From assembly GCA_946800325.1 (NCBI GenBank), contig OX326961.1, forward strand, positions 12,026,215 through 12,090,214: a DNA stretch of 64,000 nt, in the 5' to 3' direction. Every line of letters begins with the position of its first letter. The first letter of the stretch is position 1. Positions 37,176 to 48,771 of the stretch are shown here, in pieces. The notes beneath the pieces were generated by a model. It had not been told where the DNA came from and searched no databases. It saw only the letters and a program-made list of their open reading frames with translations. Both the position numbers and the translations under genes were made by a program. The DNA comes from Luzula sylvatica (lineage: Eukaryota > Streptophyta > Magnoliopsida > Poales > Juncaceae).

Positions 37176-38735
37176 TGAAGGGAATCGCCGGACCATATCC
37201 GCGCAGCGGAATGAGGGACACGGTCCGGTTCCCCAAAACACAAGATCTCGTCATCGATTCGAGGTGCGAATATGTAAGAATATACAATCCATACCGTGAT
37301 GAAGCATTTCTTCCGTCGTGCTTTTAACTCCGTGCTCTACTCGTATGTCCCACGTCCACACGACTCAACACCGTCAAACAATAGTTCTCACTTGGATCAC
37401 AACCGAGAATCACAAGTGCGATTGCTCTACACGTATCCATCATGAGTTGTCGTATATCGGTTACACATGTATTTCTCTAGTCGATCCGTGTATATACTTG
37501 TTTAATCTCGTATGATTATCTCTAAAGGAGAGAGTGAAACATAATATATATAATATATAGGATAAGGATGGGCCAAGGGTTGCATAACTGAAGGAAATAC
37601 TGTTTTTCATCAACGATAAAAGTGTACATATAAGGACACACGAACATACATGTTCGAGGAAAACATTGAATGCATAATAGGATTGTGCAAATATGAGTTC
37701 CATTGGGCAGTTCGTCGTGACGAACCATATGGTTCGTCATGACGGACTGTGTAGTATACACAGTACATGATATTCACTATGGGACAGTGAATGGTCCGTC
37801 GTGATGGACAATATGGTGTGTCACGATGGACTGTAGTATATATGCAGAACACGGGACTTCACTGTGAAATAGTGAATGGTCCGTCGTGATGGAGGTGCGT
37901 CACGGCGAACCTAGTTATGACTTGTTAAATGTATATAATTGTTATACACGTTTTGGCAACCCTAAATGTGTCTTTTCCTATTGAATATAAATAGAATATT
38001 TCTCTCTTCTCTATTCAGTCTAATCTTCTTTCCAGAGAATTCATTCTATCAAAGTGTTGAAAGAGTGTGACAAAAGAGAGAAAGAAAGAGAAAATGAGAA
38101 AAGACATTTTCTCCATTAGAAAATCGATTAATTCAATCAAGCAAGTTCACACACGCCTCGTCTAGGCAGTTACGTGTGTGACCGAGAGACTACGACTCAC
38201 GGTGAATACGGGTAGAGGAGTTCGCACTTGTGGCTCTTCAATTATATGATCAAACCGGACACAAAATCTGAAGAAGAAGGGAGTTCTCGATGGAAGATGT
38301 CGAATCGCGTGGGAATGGGACGCGCATGTTGCTGGGCAAACGAGAAGGAAAGGATAACACAAGGAAGAAAGTGATCAACCCTTCGAGCGTGATCAATTTT
38401 ACGCGGTAACGATCTATCCTTTTATTGCATCGTACCCTAGAAAAAATGGCGTTATCTCGGGACAAGGGAACCGGACCGGGCCTAACTTCCACTGCGCGGG
38501 GCCCGGAGTCGGATAGATTCCCTTCAATAACAATTATGCAGAACTCATAACCCCATCATTTTGAACGGATAGAACCTTCCGTTCGAACGGATGAACTCCT
38601 CCGTTCCAACGGAATGATTGATGTATCTTGTGTACAATCTCATTGTACACTCAACTATTTCCACGAATGCGTACGTTTATTTATCCTTATATATATTTTT
38701 TCATGTTGATCGAAAAATGTAATTCCTTCGGTATC
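37176..38735 (-). mobile_element. - strand LTR interrupted by a nested + strand solo LTR
   Basis: The LTR end next to the primer-binding site is at 37176 (-strand ...CCCTTCA). The LTR runs rightwards to about 38735, where the - strand reads 'CGAAGGAATTACATTTTTCG'. This resembles the family start 'TGAAGGAAATACTG'. A 938-bp solo LTR of a related family splits it at 37589-38526. Around 38570-38620 are CCGTTCGAACGG and CCGTTCCAACGG palindromes, probably in U3. The second copy is at 48772-50331. Confidence 0.65.
37589..38526 (+). mobile_element. Solo LTR, 938 bp, with ATAAC target duplication
   Basis: It begins TGAAGGAAATACTG, ends GATTCCCTTCA, and is flanked by ATAAC at 37584-37588 and 38527-38531. 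The homologous sequence at 28628-28632 has a single ATAAC, the empty site, which proves the insertion. A TATA box 'aatataaata' lies near 37985. U3 contains CGTCATGACG and CGTCGTGACG dyads (37720-37745). No internal region remains. An identical copy (49185-50122) came with the segmental duplication. Confidence 0.92.
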
Positions 38736-38867
38736 ATGCGTAGATGTGGCTCGTTGAGTATTTTTTTTTGTCTTCGTGAAACTTCTTGAAACGAACTCTT
38801 GTCTTATTGAATATACGTCTTACTTCGTCTTCTTGCATCTCGCTTGTACTCTTACAAAAAAAAATGC

Positions 38868-39628
38868 AGAGGTCTAGCCATCCCAAACATACAAACTTTC
38901 AACGAAGCATTGCAATAAAAGTTACTATATATGAAAAATAGACGTCGGCCAGGATAGCATACGAGCTAAATACGTCTCATTCATGAAAGCACCGACTCAA
39001 AAGAAATTGACAATATCCCCGATTACCGACTATCATCTTTCATGAAAGACCTTAAATCATTACTACCAAACTATCTAGTTTTCGCGACAAGGGAGGCCAA
39101 CCCCGGAGGGATAGAGTGGAAATGGAAAAATTCAAAAATATTTTTCAACAAATCGTCTTACAAGAAACTCAATGTCCCAGGTATGAAAAGCCATTGGCTA
39201 AACCAATGGACAACAAAAGCACCATTAAAAGTGAGGATGTTCATATGGTTTGTGATACATAATAAAATCAACATGGCCGAGGTACTACTGAAGAAGGGTT
39301 GGACGTTTACCTCCCTTTGCCAACTTTGCAAAAGACACCAAGAAACGAACACTTTTTAGTGGAATGTACATTTACTAAATCCGTTTGGAGACTAAAGGCC
39401 AAGACCGGCTTAAGGCTTCGAGCCAAGGATTTCCTATAAACACTTGGAACGAAGCAAGAGAAACGCTATCCAAACAAGACCAAAAGATTTCGAAATCCGG
39501 TGGATGGTGACAATCTGATTCACATGGAGGGAGAGAAATGCGCGGCTCTTTCGCAATAAATCCAACACGCCGAAATCGATGGCTCTACAAGCAACCGAAC
39601 AAGTAAGACTATGGAATAGAATAAACAA
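38868..39628 (+). mobile_element. LINE remnant (RT end and zf-RVT region), 5' part
   Basis: The start 'RGLAIPNIQTFNEAL' is the typical motif after the LINE RT core. Then come 'PGGIEWKWKNSKIFFNKSSY', 'KVRMFIWFVIHNKINM' and 'LCQLCKRHQETNTF', the zinc-binding region. Stops and frame changes make it inactive; the longest open piece is 105 codons at 39042-39359. It is cut at 39628 by a 2,176-bp insert and its 3' end continues at 41805-41935. Confidence 0.82.
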
Positions 39629-40469
39629 GAGTAGTGATAGACATACACATCTATCTTCCCCCCAACCTGTTGATGTGCTGTAAAGTAGGGGGTGTTAAAC
39701 CGTAAATGATATTTTTTTCCCAATCCTTAAGGGATCGATTTTTTCTATCGTTTAACAGGCCTAAGGTTTAACAGGCCTAAGGTTTAACAGGCCATGCTCT
39801 ATATATGATTAGAAACCCTATTTTTCTCTCTCCTCTCATTCCCCACAGCCGCCTCCTCTCTCTCTTTCTCTCTCTCTCTCCACAGCCGCGACCAGATCCG
39901 CCGTTTAACAGACCGTCGCTTCCTCTCTCTCTCTTTCTCTCTCTCTCCACAGCCATCTCCTCTCTCTCTCTCGTTCCCTCTGTACGCCGCGCGACCGTTC
40001 AGCCATGGCGGCCACTCCACGACAGCAACTCAGGTATTTTTTTCGCCTTTCTCGGGTTTAACTCGATTTCTGTTGTTTTTTGTCGGGTTTAAATCGATTT
40101 TTCTCGCTTTTCAGAGGCTAGGATTTCTCCATTTCTTCATGTCCGCCGCGCGATTTTTTCTCGCTGTTCAGCCATAAGTGATTTGTTCCAAATTTAATAG
40201 GTAATTCTTAATTGTTTGTTGAATTAACAGTTATTTTGGACTGAATTTTGCTTATTTTTTCAATTTGGCAGGTTTGTTTAGGTTTCGAGTTATTTTCAGG
40301 GACTGTTTCGCAATTTGGCAGATTTTTTTCTCGCTTTTCAGCCATGACTGGTACGGCTTTGATTATTGGTAAATTTCAGGGACTGTTTCGCAATTTTTCA
40401 AGGGCTGTTTCGCAATTTGCCGTCGATTCACCCGTAAGATTCACCCGTCGATTTTCAGTTCAGCCCTGA

Positions 40470-40640
40470 TTTTGAATTTTCAGGGGTTTTTGTGTAATTT
40501 TTCAGGGGCTTTTTTGTAATTTTCAGGGGCTTTTTTGTAATTTTTCAGGGGCTGTTTTGTAATTTTTCAGGGACTATTCTGTAAATTTTCAGGGGCTGTT
40601 TTGTAATTTTTCAGGGACGGTTTTGTAATTTTACTTGCCA
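40470..40640 (+). repeat. 22-bp minisatellite, acceptor-like monomer (first block)
   Basis: Copies of 'tttttCAGGGGCTGTTTTGTAA', with variants GGGACTATTCT and GGGACGGTTTT, follow one another. Each contains T-run plus CAG|GG, like a plant 3' splice site. Looser copies extend back to about 40295. A second block lies at 41288-41455 within the same insert. Confidence 0.85.
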
Positions 40641-41287
40641 GATTTAACTAGAAATTTCGATTAAATTTCGATAATTAAGCATGAAAAATTTGTATTATTT
40701 GAAAGATTGAACACCGTAATCGTGTGTAATTTGGAGTTTTCATTAAAATTTGGTTCAAATATTTGTTGTAAAATTGGAAATTTCAGGATTTGATGATATA
40801 CATTAATAATTTCTTGTTAATTATAGTGAATATTAATTGTAAAATATTAGGATTGGAATATTTGAGTCAAATATGGCTACTATTGAATGTCAATTATCAT
40901 GTTCAAAAAATATGGCTAGTATTTAATGTCAATTATCATGTCAATTATCATGTTCAAAAAATTTGGTAAGTATGATATATATTGAATGTCAAATGTAATT
41001 AATATTAACATTAGATGTTAAATGTTATATTTATAACCGTTCCAATCATACAAGGTGTTAAAAATTAGTTTTATAACATTCATGTTAAATATCATTCCAA
41101 ACAAATTGTTTATGGTTAAACACCAAAAGATTATCAAAATTAGCAATTAACAGGCAATGAAATCATCAAAATAAAATAACATTAAAATTAGCAATTAACG
41201 TTTAACAATAACATTAAAATTTATTAATTAACAAGAACTCAAACATTCAAACTCACACAATTCAAAATTCAAACTCAAAATTATTTC

Positions 41288-41455
41288 AGGGGCTCTTTCG
41301 TAAATTTGTAAATTTTCAGGGGCTGTTTGTAATTTTCCAGGGGCTATTTTGTAATTTTTCAGGGGCTGTTTGGTAAATTTTCAGGGACTGTTCTGTAATT
41401 TTTCAGGGACTGTTTTGTAATTTTTTATTTTCTGTAAATGTCAGGGACGGTTTTG
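41288..41455 (+). repeat. 22-bp minisatellite (second block)
   Basis: The same 'ttttcaggggctgttttgtaa' unit as at 40470-40640, here six or seven degenerate copies, 0.65 kb downstream in the same insert. Intervening DNA is AT-rich and non-coding. Confidence 0.8.
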
Positions 41456-41804
41456 TAAGATTTAATTAAGGAAAAAAATGTATTATATTAAGGAAATAAT
41501 TTGTATTATTAAAGGCAAATATTTTGTAATTATAGATTAACAGTTAATTATTGTATTTCACAAGAACTCAAACATTCAAACCCACAATTCAAAATTCAAA
41601 CTCAAATTTATTTTCCCTCCAAATAGGTGTTAAATGATAACTCATCTGACAGCGGAAGGTTTAACAGTGACAATACATCTGACGCGGAAGGTTTAACAGT
41701 GACAACATCTCTGACGCGGAAGATTTAACAGTGTGCTATGGTTGAACATGTATGCCAACACATCAAGAGGGTGAGGGGAAAGTTGGGGGGCATACAACAT
41801 TACT

Positions 41805-41935
41805 CTAGTTCATTGTAACTTGGAGTTTTATTTCTTTTTTACATTTTACACCACCCCATGTAAATAACATTATTTCATTAATGAAATTCCGAAAGGCCGG
41901 ATATCACCTTCCTCTTAAAAAAACTCTTCCTCTCT
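41805..41935 (+). mobile_element. 3' end of the interrupted LINE
   Basis: Homology to 29789-29850 resumes here with 'ctagttcattgtaac' and continues through 'caccccatgtaaataac' and 'attaatgaaattccg', phrases typical of plant LINE 3' ends. It is the other part of the LINE cut at 39628. Confidence 0.65.
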
Positions 41936-42188
41936 AAGTGCGACCTCTCCGGTGCGATTGCCTCTTTCTTTCTTTCTCAGTGAAATCGATCCTCTCTCTT
42001 GTTGTGACGGATCAATTCTCTCCAAGAATAACGGCTCAGCTGGCAGTGTAATACCTCTTCTATGTTCGAGAATTAGGTTGGGGATACATTTATAATCCCT
42101 AAACCTTCTTCCTAAACCTTCTTCTGACAAATTGTAACCTCTCATTTACTTTATAAATAAAAAAGGCAATGCCTTGTGTAAAAAAAAA
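41936..42188 (+). mobile_element. Short retroelement 3' end with poly(A), second copy
   Basis: The same CT-rich segment as 30328-30590, ending in 'aaggcaatgcctt' and an A run. It lies immediately 3' of the F-box gene in copies A, B and C alike, so it was part of the ancestral duplicon before A and C separated. Confidence 0.5.
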
Positions 42189-42321
42189 GAAACATAAACA
42201 ACATTAATTAGACAACACATTATTATATGTCCAATTCTTATTTCCATATAAAACTTCATAATACTACCAAATTCATTGAAACATTTCTAACCAACTTGCA
42301 AATAAACGACCAACACAATTA

Positions 42322-43659
42322 CTACATTAAACTCGGTACGAACCAAGTTCCATAGAAACCGCCAGTATGAGGAATCACCTCAAGTTCACCCTCCTTCACG
42401 TCAAATCTACACAATAAATGATTTTTACTCGGTTTACCCTCCCTTTTCAGAAAGTAAATACAATCCCCCCTCTTACTTTCATTCTCATTGATAGTGTAAC
42501 ACAACCCTTGATATTTGGTTAAAAACAAAATTAGATTTGGAATTCCACTCAATTTCACCCATTTGTAACCTTTGGCATCCATATTTTCCAGCTCGTAAAT
42601 GTCAAAATAGGATTTCACTTCATCGGTACCAGTGTAATCAAACCGAACCACTCTGAGCAACCTATCAGAGGCCTCGATCAAGTAATAGCTTTCTTTGTAA
42701 TCCTTCCAGTTCCTCGATGGAGGAGACAAAACAATCGTATTAATCGCTTTTGTGTGGGTATCGATTACCATTGTATCACGATAAATATCGCCAAAAGAAA
42801 CGAAGAAGTTTCCTTTGTAGTACGCGCATTCTTGGATCTCGAATGGCCACACGATGACTTGCCGATGATTTTCTTCGTCTGGTTTACAAAAGGCAACGTT
42901 GTTTATAGGGGTTTCAATGTAGATCGGAGTGGTAACCGAAATTACCACAATGTCCCTATTTCTTATTGCATTTGCACCGAGGCGGACAAGGTTGCAACAA
43001 TGAAACGGCGTCGATTGAAAGGGAACTTCATCACCTGAAAGAACGGACATTAGAATGAAGAAATTTTGAACTGTTTTGTTTATTTATTCAAGCCAAATGT
43101 AGCAAAGTATCGATTTTTTCCACAAAACCGACACATTTATAAATAAATTTCTTAATTATACACTTCAAAGTCAATCAATCAAGTTTTCCTACAAATAGCG
43201 AATTATGACCAAGCCAAACAGACAAAAAAAACTGATAGTTTGGCTTGGTCGATAAAACCAAATGAGTCGGATCTTCACCATACCTGTAAGTGGGTTTAAC
43301 AACGTAATGTCGGAATCACCATCTTGAGAGTTAGGATATTCGTAAGCGAGTAAGTACTCATGCGAGGGTCCAGCAAGAATTTTTCCACTCGCTTTTGGAA
43401 CCGAGATGGTGAATGTTTTGTTCGACGAGATCGAATAGAACTCAAGGTCAGTCTCGTGATCCTTGCGATTGGATCTGAGAAGCCAAGGAATCTGACGCGG
43501 TGCATCAGAAAGACGGGTTTCAGAACGCCAGTTCTTGCAGACAGCCCGAAACCTAACGAAGGTTTCGATATCTTCGAGCTTCTTCGAGATAAGGGGAAGT
43601 ACATCTGGCAAATTAGACCAATCCCTTTCCGAAACCGTTTGGTCTGAATCTGGCTCCAT
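42322..43659 (-). CDS. F-box protein with DUF295 domain (copy B), chimeric gene
   Basis: Exon 1 is 43659-43284 and exon 2 is 43034-42322, phase-1 GT-AG intron, 362 residues, intact. An N-terminal F-box ('DWSNLPDVLPLISKKLED', 'RFRAVCKNWR') is followed by the DUF295 C-terminus with 'YYLIEASDRLLRVVRF', 'CIYF' and 'GTWFVPSLM'. Predicted role: substrate receptor of an SCF ubiquitin ligase, target unknown. It carries a private change of Trp175 to Cys ('NNVAFCKP'). Diagnostic sites match A upstream of codon ~57 and C downstream of codon ~74, so the gene is a crossover product. The TATA box (44399-44387) and leader intron (44308-43670) are copied from A. Confidence 0.9.
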
Positions 43660-46600
43660 TAATCTTAACCTAATAATGAGGAAATTATGAATGTTTGAAA
43701 TAAATACTTTCCATGGTTGTAAGCATTTCGATAATCATGAATTGTTCATCCTTTTGAAGGTATGTTTTGTGAAAATTTCCTAATGCAATCGAAAGCAAGT
43801 GTATTCTCGCGTCCAATATAGTATGTTACTTTCAAGGTAACGAGTTTATTAAACAAGATTCAAATTAATGTTGGCGCCACCGACAACTAATAACGGTTAT
43901 ACGAATATACTAAAAATTGTTAATCCTTTTATAACGGTTCATATAAACTGTTATGCGAAAGTGCCAAAAGAACTTATATTTGTTTAAGAGTTACACAATC
44001 ATTTATCCTGAGAAAATATCTTTACAAATTATGAACTTCAGACATCTTAGGAACAATTAAGCAATAATTTAAGATGCAATATTGAGGGTATAATTCTATT
44101 TTGCAGAAAATAAAAGACCCCCTGAAAAGAATTGACACAAAAGCCATAAATTCTATCATACCAATAGGTAATATCAGGTAGAAAATTATGAAGTCATGCT
44201 GGTTAAACAAATAACGATTGAAAAATCAACACAAATTGAAAATCGGTATAGAAATTCAGAAAATACACATCAATATTATATATAGTACACACATAAGAAG
44301 GAACTTACACAGTGAAATTACCTCCTAATTGATCTATGCAGCTTTTAGACAGGGTTTTTGGGGTATCCGAAATTCCTAATTTCGATCTATATATAAATAT
44401 TTTGCTAGAATCTGTGAATTATATCTGATAAATTGTCTTTGTTTGGAACTAGAGGGAAAGGGGCATAAAAAAAAAGTTGCCAGTCTCTCACTGTAAGAAG
44501 AGTTTCTTTCTCTTAAGTTTTCTGGTTTGCTGTGACTCTTCAAATGTAGCCATATCAGTAACGGGTTCTTATCACGAGATAAACTCAGTTGCATCAACAA
44601 CCCGCAATATGAAATTATACCAAAAAGTATCATAGGAAAAACTTATATACCGACTCCTTTTTATATACTTAAATGACCTGTTATATAATTGCTTCCGGAA
44701 TTGGGCACACATAAATTTTGCCTTGATAGTACTCAAACTTGAACACAATGGTGCAATACAATGTTCTCTGAATTTTCCAAATAAACAGCATGATAATTTT
44801 AGGGGATATATATTCAGCCTCCAAAACTCACTCCATGACCTTTGATGAGGTGGAAAGAATAGATTAGGTGGAAAGAATAGATTAAGTGAGTTGATTAATA
44901 TTATTACAATTACCGATTTTATTTAACCGTTTAATTAAATTGACAGTTAATTAACATGTACTAATATTAACATATTACAATTATTAATGTGTCAATTACA
45001 CATGTCAATTGACAGTTAATTAAGTCAATTGACAATACTAACCAATCTATTTTATTCTTTTTTACTAACTCATTAATGGCTTTGGAATGAGTTTGGGGGA
45101 CCAAGCATATTTTTCCGTAATTTTATGAATTTTTTTACTTCAAAGTTGTGTTTTGATTTAGGATCAAGAATGAGATTCCTGATGAAATCATCATATCATC
45201 GGTCAACTGACATCATATTAACCTAAAATTACATTATTCAGAAATACAATAATTAAGAAATACGACGAACATGATTAAGAAATACGTTAATTAACAGTCC
45301 AGCAAATTTGGTTATTAAATTAATAATTAGCTCCATTAATTAACATTCAATATAAAACCAATATAATTCAATTCAATTTTTCATGTAACTTCAAATTAAC
45401 TCAAATGCCAATTGTGTATACTAATTCATAGAAATTGTCAGTTCACTATTAATTCAATTTCACATTTAATTCAAAATTCGAAATTCAATTTATTTTCTAA
45501 TCATGTTTGAATTTTTAATTACAATATTTTTAGTCCATTTTTTATTCTTTAATTGAACACATGTATTTATACACAGCTGATTAACATGTAATTAACCACA
45601 TTAATGATTAATTAGCAATTTTTATAAAATATATAATTTACAGCCAACTTAATCAATTACACCAACTCATCAATACATAATTACATCAATAATACTTAAC
45701 TAACAGTCAATTTATAGTCAATATATAATTAATTAATTTACAGTCAATATATAATGACATCAGTTAATTTAGAGTCAAAATATAATTAATTACATTCATT
45801 AAAAATAAGTAAGTACATCATTAAAATAAGTAATTACACCAAATCTAGAAACATAATTACATCAATATATAGTCAGTATATAATTACATCATTAGAATAA
45901 CACGTGTAATTAACAGTTATTTTTACTGAGAATTAACACGAAATCAGTGACGAAAAACAAAATTACACGAAAATGTTTGAAATCGGTCGAGAACTTAAGA
46001 ATCGAGAGAAGAAAAATATTCAATTCAACTCGAAATCAGTAGAGGACTTAACAATCGAGAGAAGAAAAACAGTCAATTTAACACGAAATCTCTGAATTAA
46101 ACAATCAATTTAACTGAAATCACTAAAATCGGTTACTTCTCAAATCTGAACCAGAAAAGCTGAATAAAGAACCCTAAACAAATCGATCAAATAATGTGAA
46201 CCATAAAACCATAAAAATATGATTTGATAAAAAGGAGCATTTTTATATATAAGAAACTTTTTATATGTTTATTCCAAACATAACCGAGAATTAAAGTTTA
46301 TTCCAGAATTAACCAAGGACGGGATTGAGGATCTCGTCACTTTCCAAATTGGTGGAATCACAAACCCCACCACTTACTAATTTTTGTTTTATTTAATCAG
46401 ATCATCATTAATTTAATTAATTACCGAAATTTATTTAAATAATAAAAAAACATAAATTATGTGGATGAGTTTTGGATTCCGTCAGTAATCAACTGATTAA
46501 CAAATCCCTCAATTTCACCAATGATTGTCAAATTTGACTCAATCTTAGTAACTAAACTGATATATAAATAAGCATACGGTTAAAATGATGTAATTATGTC

Positions 46601-46853
46601 CATTAAATTTCATAAAACATCAATTATGTAGGTTATAGGTTTTTATTTGTGAGTTTGGATCAAAGCAATTCCAAAATGCAATTCATTTTATTTCGTTCAA
46701 CTCATGAATTTAGGACAATCTTTTCTTTGCTTCTATTTTTTATTCTCAGATGATATCTGATGGTTTTGGGCTTGTTATTCATATTTGATTTTGATATCTC
46801 ATTACAAAAGTTTATACTAACACCATAGTTATGATGCCAAGCAAACAAGAAAA
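43660..46853. other. Promoter of copy B and AT-rich spacer (second copy)
   Basis: Matches 32061-35254 with about five base differences seen by eye. It includes the TATA box (44387-44399), the leader intron of B (43670-44308), and the AT-rich repeat-poor stretch 44805-46853. No gene. Confidence 0.6.
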
Positions 46854-46926
46854 GCCCCCATCGTCTAGCAGTTTAGGACATCTCTCTTTCAAGGAGGCAG
46901 CGGGGATTCGACTTCCCCTGGGGGTA
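46854..46926 (+). pseudogene. trnE-UUC: Plastid-type tRNA-Glu(UUC) copy, second
   Basis: Identical 73 bases to 35255-35327, with the same altered D-loop. The change therefore preceded the segmental duplication. The bases just downstream differ slightly between copies ('aaaaaaaaaagtccattt' here, 'aaaaaaaaattccttttg' there). Confidence 0.8.
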
Positions 46927-47250
46927 GGGCTACTATAAAAAAAAAAGTCCATTTGAGTTTATCAATAAACCTAGAATGAATTCTTGCTAAATGGATGCCT
47001 GAGCAATTTATGGGGCGGTTCGTTGGCGATATATCTACGTTTTTACTATGATTTTTTGTATTTTATGAATATGCATTTCAAATGCACGCTATCAATAAGA
47101 AAGAACAACACGTGGATGTTTGACTTTTTCAATGAGACACAGTAATCTCATTTTATGCACTCCAAAAACGCACTACGTCTCTCATTCAGATATTATATAT
47201 TTTTTTAGATTTCTGATATATATTTATGTCTTATATATTTTTAGATATAT

Positions 47251-47369
<119 letters not shown>

Positions 47370-47385
47370 TTTTATTTGTTGTACC

Positions 47386-48021
47386 ATTTTAGATGCATCA
47401 TATGTTTTTTGGACGTAGGAGCTTATATAGTAGGTGTTGGAAAAGATCTTGGAAATCCTTAAATGTTAAGCTTAAGTAAATATTTAAGAGATAAATTTGC
47501 AATGAAAGACCTTGGAGAAACAGTTTATATATTAAATGTAAAGATGTATAGAGATAAGTCCAAGTACATACATTGACAAGGTATTGAAAAAGTTCAATAT
47601 GGAAGATTATAAGAGAGGATTCTTGTCAATGTCGCATGACCTCTCGCTTGATAATTCTCAATGTCCAACATTTAGAGATGAACGTGAACACAAGAATAGA
47701 GTGTCATATGCTACGAAAATTGGATCTATTATTTACACCATGATATGTACTAGACAATGTGTGTCATATGCATTAAGTGTAACAAGTGAATATCAATCAG
47801 ATCCAGGTGAGACCCCCTGGACTGCAGTCAAGAATATTATTAAGTACTTGTGAATGACTAAAATTTTATTTTTAAGATATAGAGATTTGGAAATTAGCTG
47901 GTGATAAAGGGTTACACCGATGTGATCTTCCAAACCTGCATATATGATTTAAGATCCCAAAGTGAATATGTATTTTATTTGAATGGAGGTGCAGTTGTTC
48001 GAAAAACCACTCGACAGTTAA
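47386..48021 (+). mobile_element. Ty1-copia RT/RNase H relic, second copy
   Basis: Copy of 35790-36425 with the same stops and the same 89-codon open piece (47584-47853). It is a dead fragment duplicated as part of the unit. Confidence 0.85.
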
Positions 48022-48759
48022 GTCACAATCATATTCCACGCATCATTCAATTGAACTACCAACGTGCTCGGCTTTGGTCCGAAACCAGGTTAGTCCTCAA
48101 TTAACACTTACCACCCTATCGATACATACAATATTGCGTGCTCGACTTTGGCCGGAAATCACGCAACAAGTACGACTTATCTCGATGGTTGTAGACATGG
48201 AAGGCATTTCCACAACTTATATATTACCGAGGGATCATGATATACATGTTAAACCTTTGACATAATCCTATTATATCGATGTATCACAAGATTTATGAAT
48301 ATATTTTTTATTTGAATTTTATTGATATATAAAACTTAAGTTTTCGAAGTTCATAGCCAAAAACCAAAAACAACCAGGGACCCTTCCATTGGAACGGAAT
48401 GATCCGTTAGTCCGAACGAAACAGAGGGTCGCAACTATTTGAAGAATCCCTCACCCCGCGATCATTAAACAAACATGGCCATTTCCGTTGGAACGGAAGG
48501 ACCCTTCCGTTCGAGCGCAAGGTGACGGAAAAAACTCTAACTTTTCCATTTTTGTCGTTTTCGATTGTTTCCAAAACGACCGATCGTGAAACTGTTTCAC
48601 GATTACTCCTTGATACTCTCAATTATGACATGTTTAAACTCTAGTGAGTTTTACTCGTGATTTTAATTAAAAACCTAAATTTCAAAATATCAAAATTCAT
48701 GCAAAAATGCGCATAACACTTATACTTGTAAGATTCGACACTCGAATCGACAATGGTCT
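48022..48759 (-). mobile_element. Leader of - strand LTR element, second copy
   Basis: Copy of 36426-37163, including the palindromic TTCCGTTGGAACGGAA motifs. The primer-binding site follows at 48760-48770. Confidence 0.5.
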
Positions 48760-48771
48760 CTCTGATACCAC

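Larger units (their letters stand above)
39629..41804. mobile_element. 2.2-kb DNA-transposon-like insert with possible captured gene leader
   Basis: The ends are GAGTAGTG and CATTACTC (8-bp inverted, one mismatch). Inside them are partial inverted blocks ('ccccccaac', 'ttgatgtg.tg') within 60 bp of each end. The diverged copy at 29780-29800 lacks exactly this segment. Subterminal 'ggtttaacag' motifs occur three times near each end (39758-39793, 41660-41730). The interior has a CT-rich leader, an ATG in good context at 40005 (MAATPRQQLR) with a donor-like 'cag|gtattt' at 40033/40034, and a 22-bp minisatellite. No transposase is present, so it would be non-autonomous. The lack of an obvious target duplication keeps the class open. 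Confidence 0.6.

Noticed and set aside
39805..40092. 95-codon frame rich in Leu/Ser/Pro as a gene
   Set aside because: It is produced by CT-repeat DNA in the leader of the inserted element; the better-placed ATG at 40005 is in another frame.
39629..41804. Helitron
   Set aside because: The right end reads CTAG followed by T, but the empty site does not show insertion between A and T, and no 5' TC end fits. Inverted ends argue for a TIR element.
41915..42145. 76-codon - strand frame (also at 53511) as a gene
   Set aside because: It lies antisense to a poly(A)-ended retroelement fragment and recurs only with the duplication.
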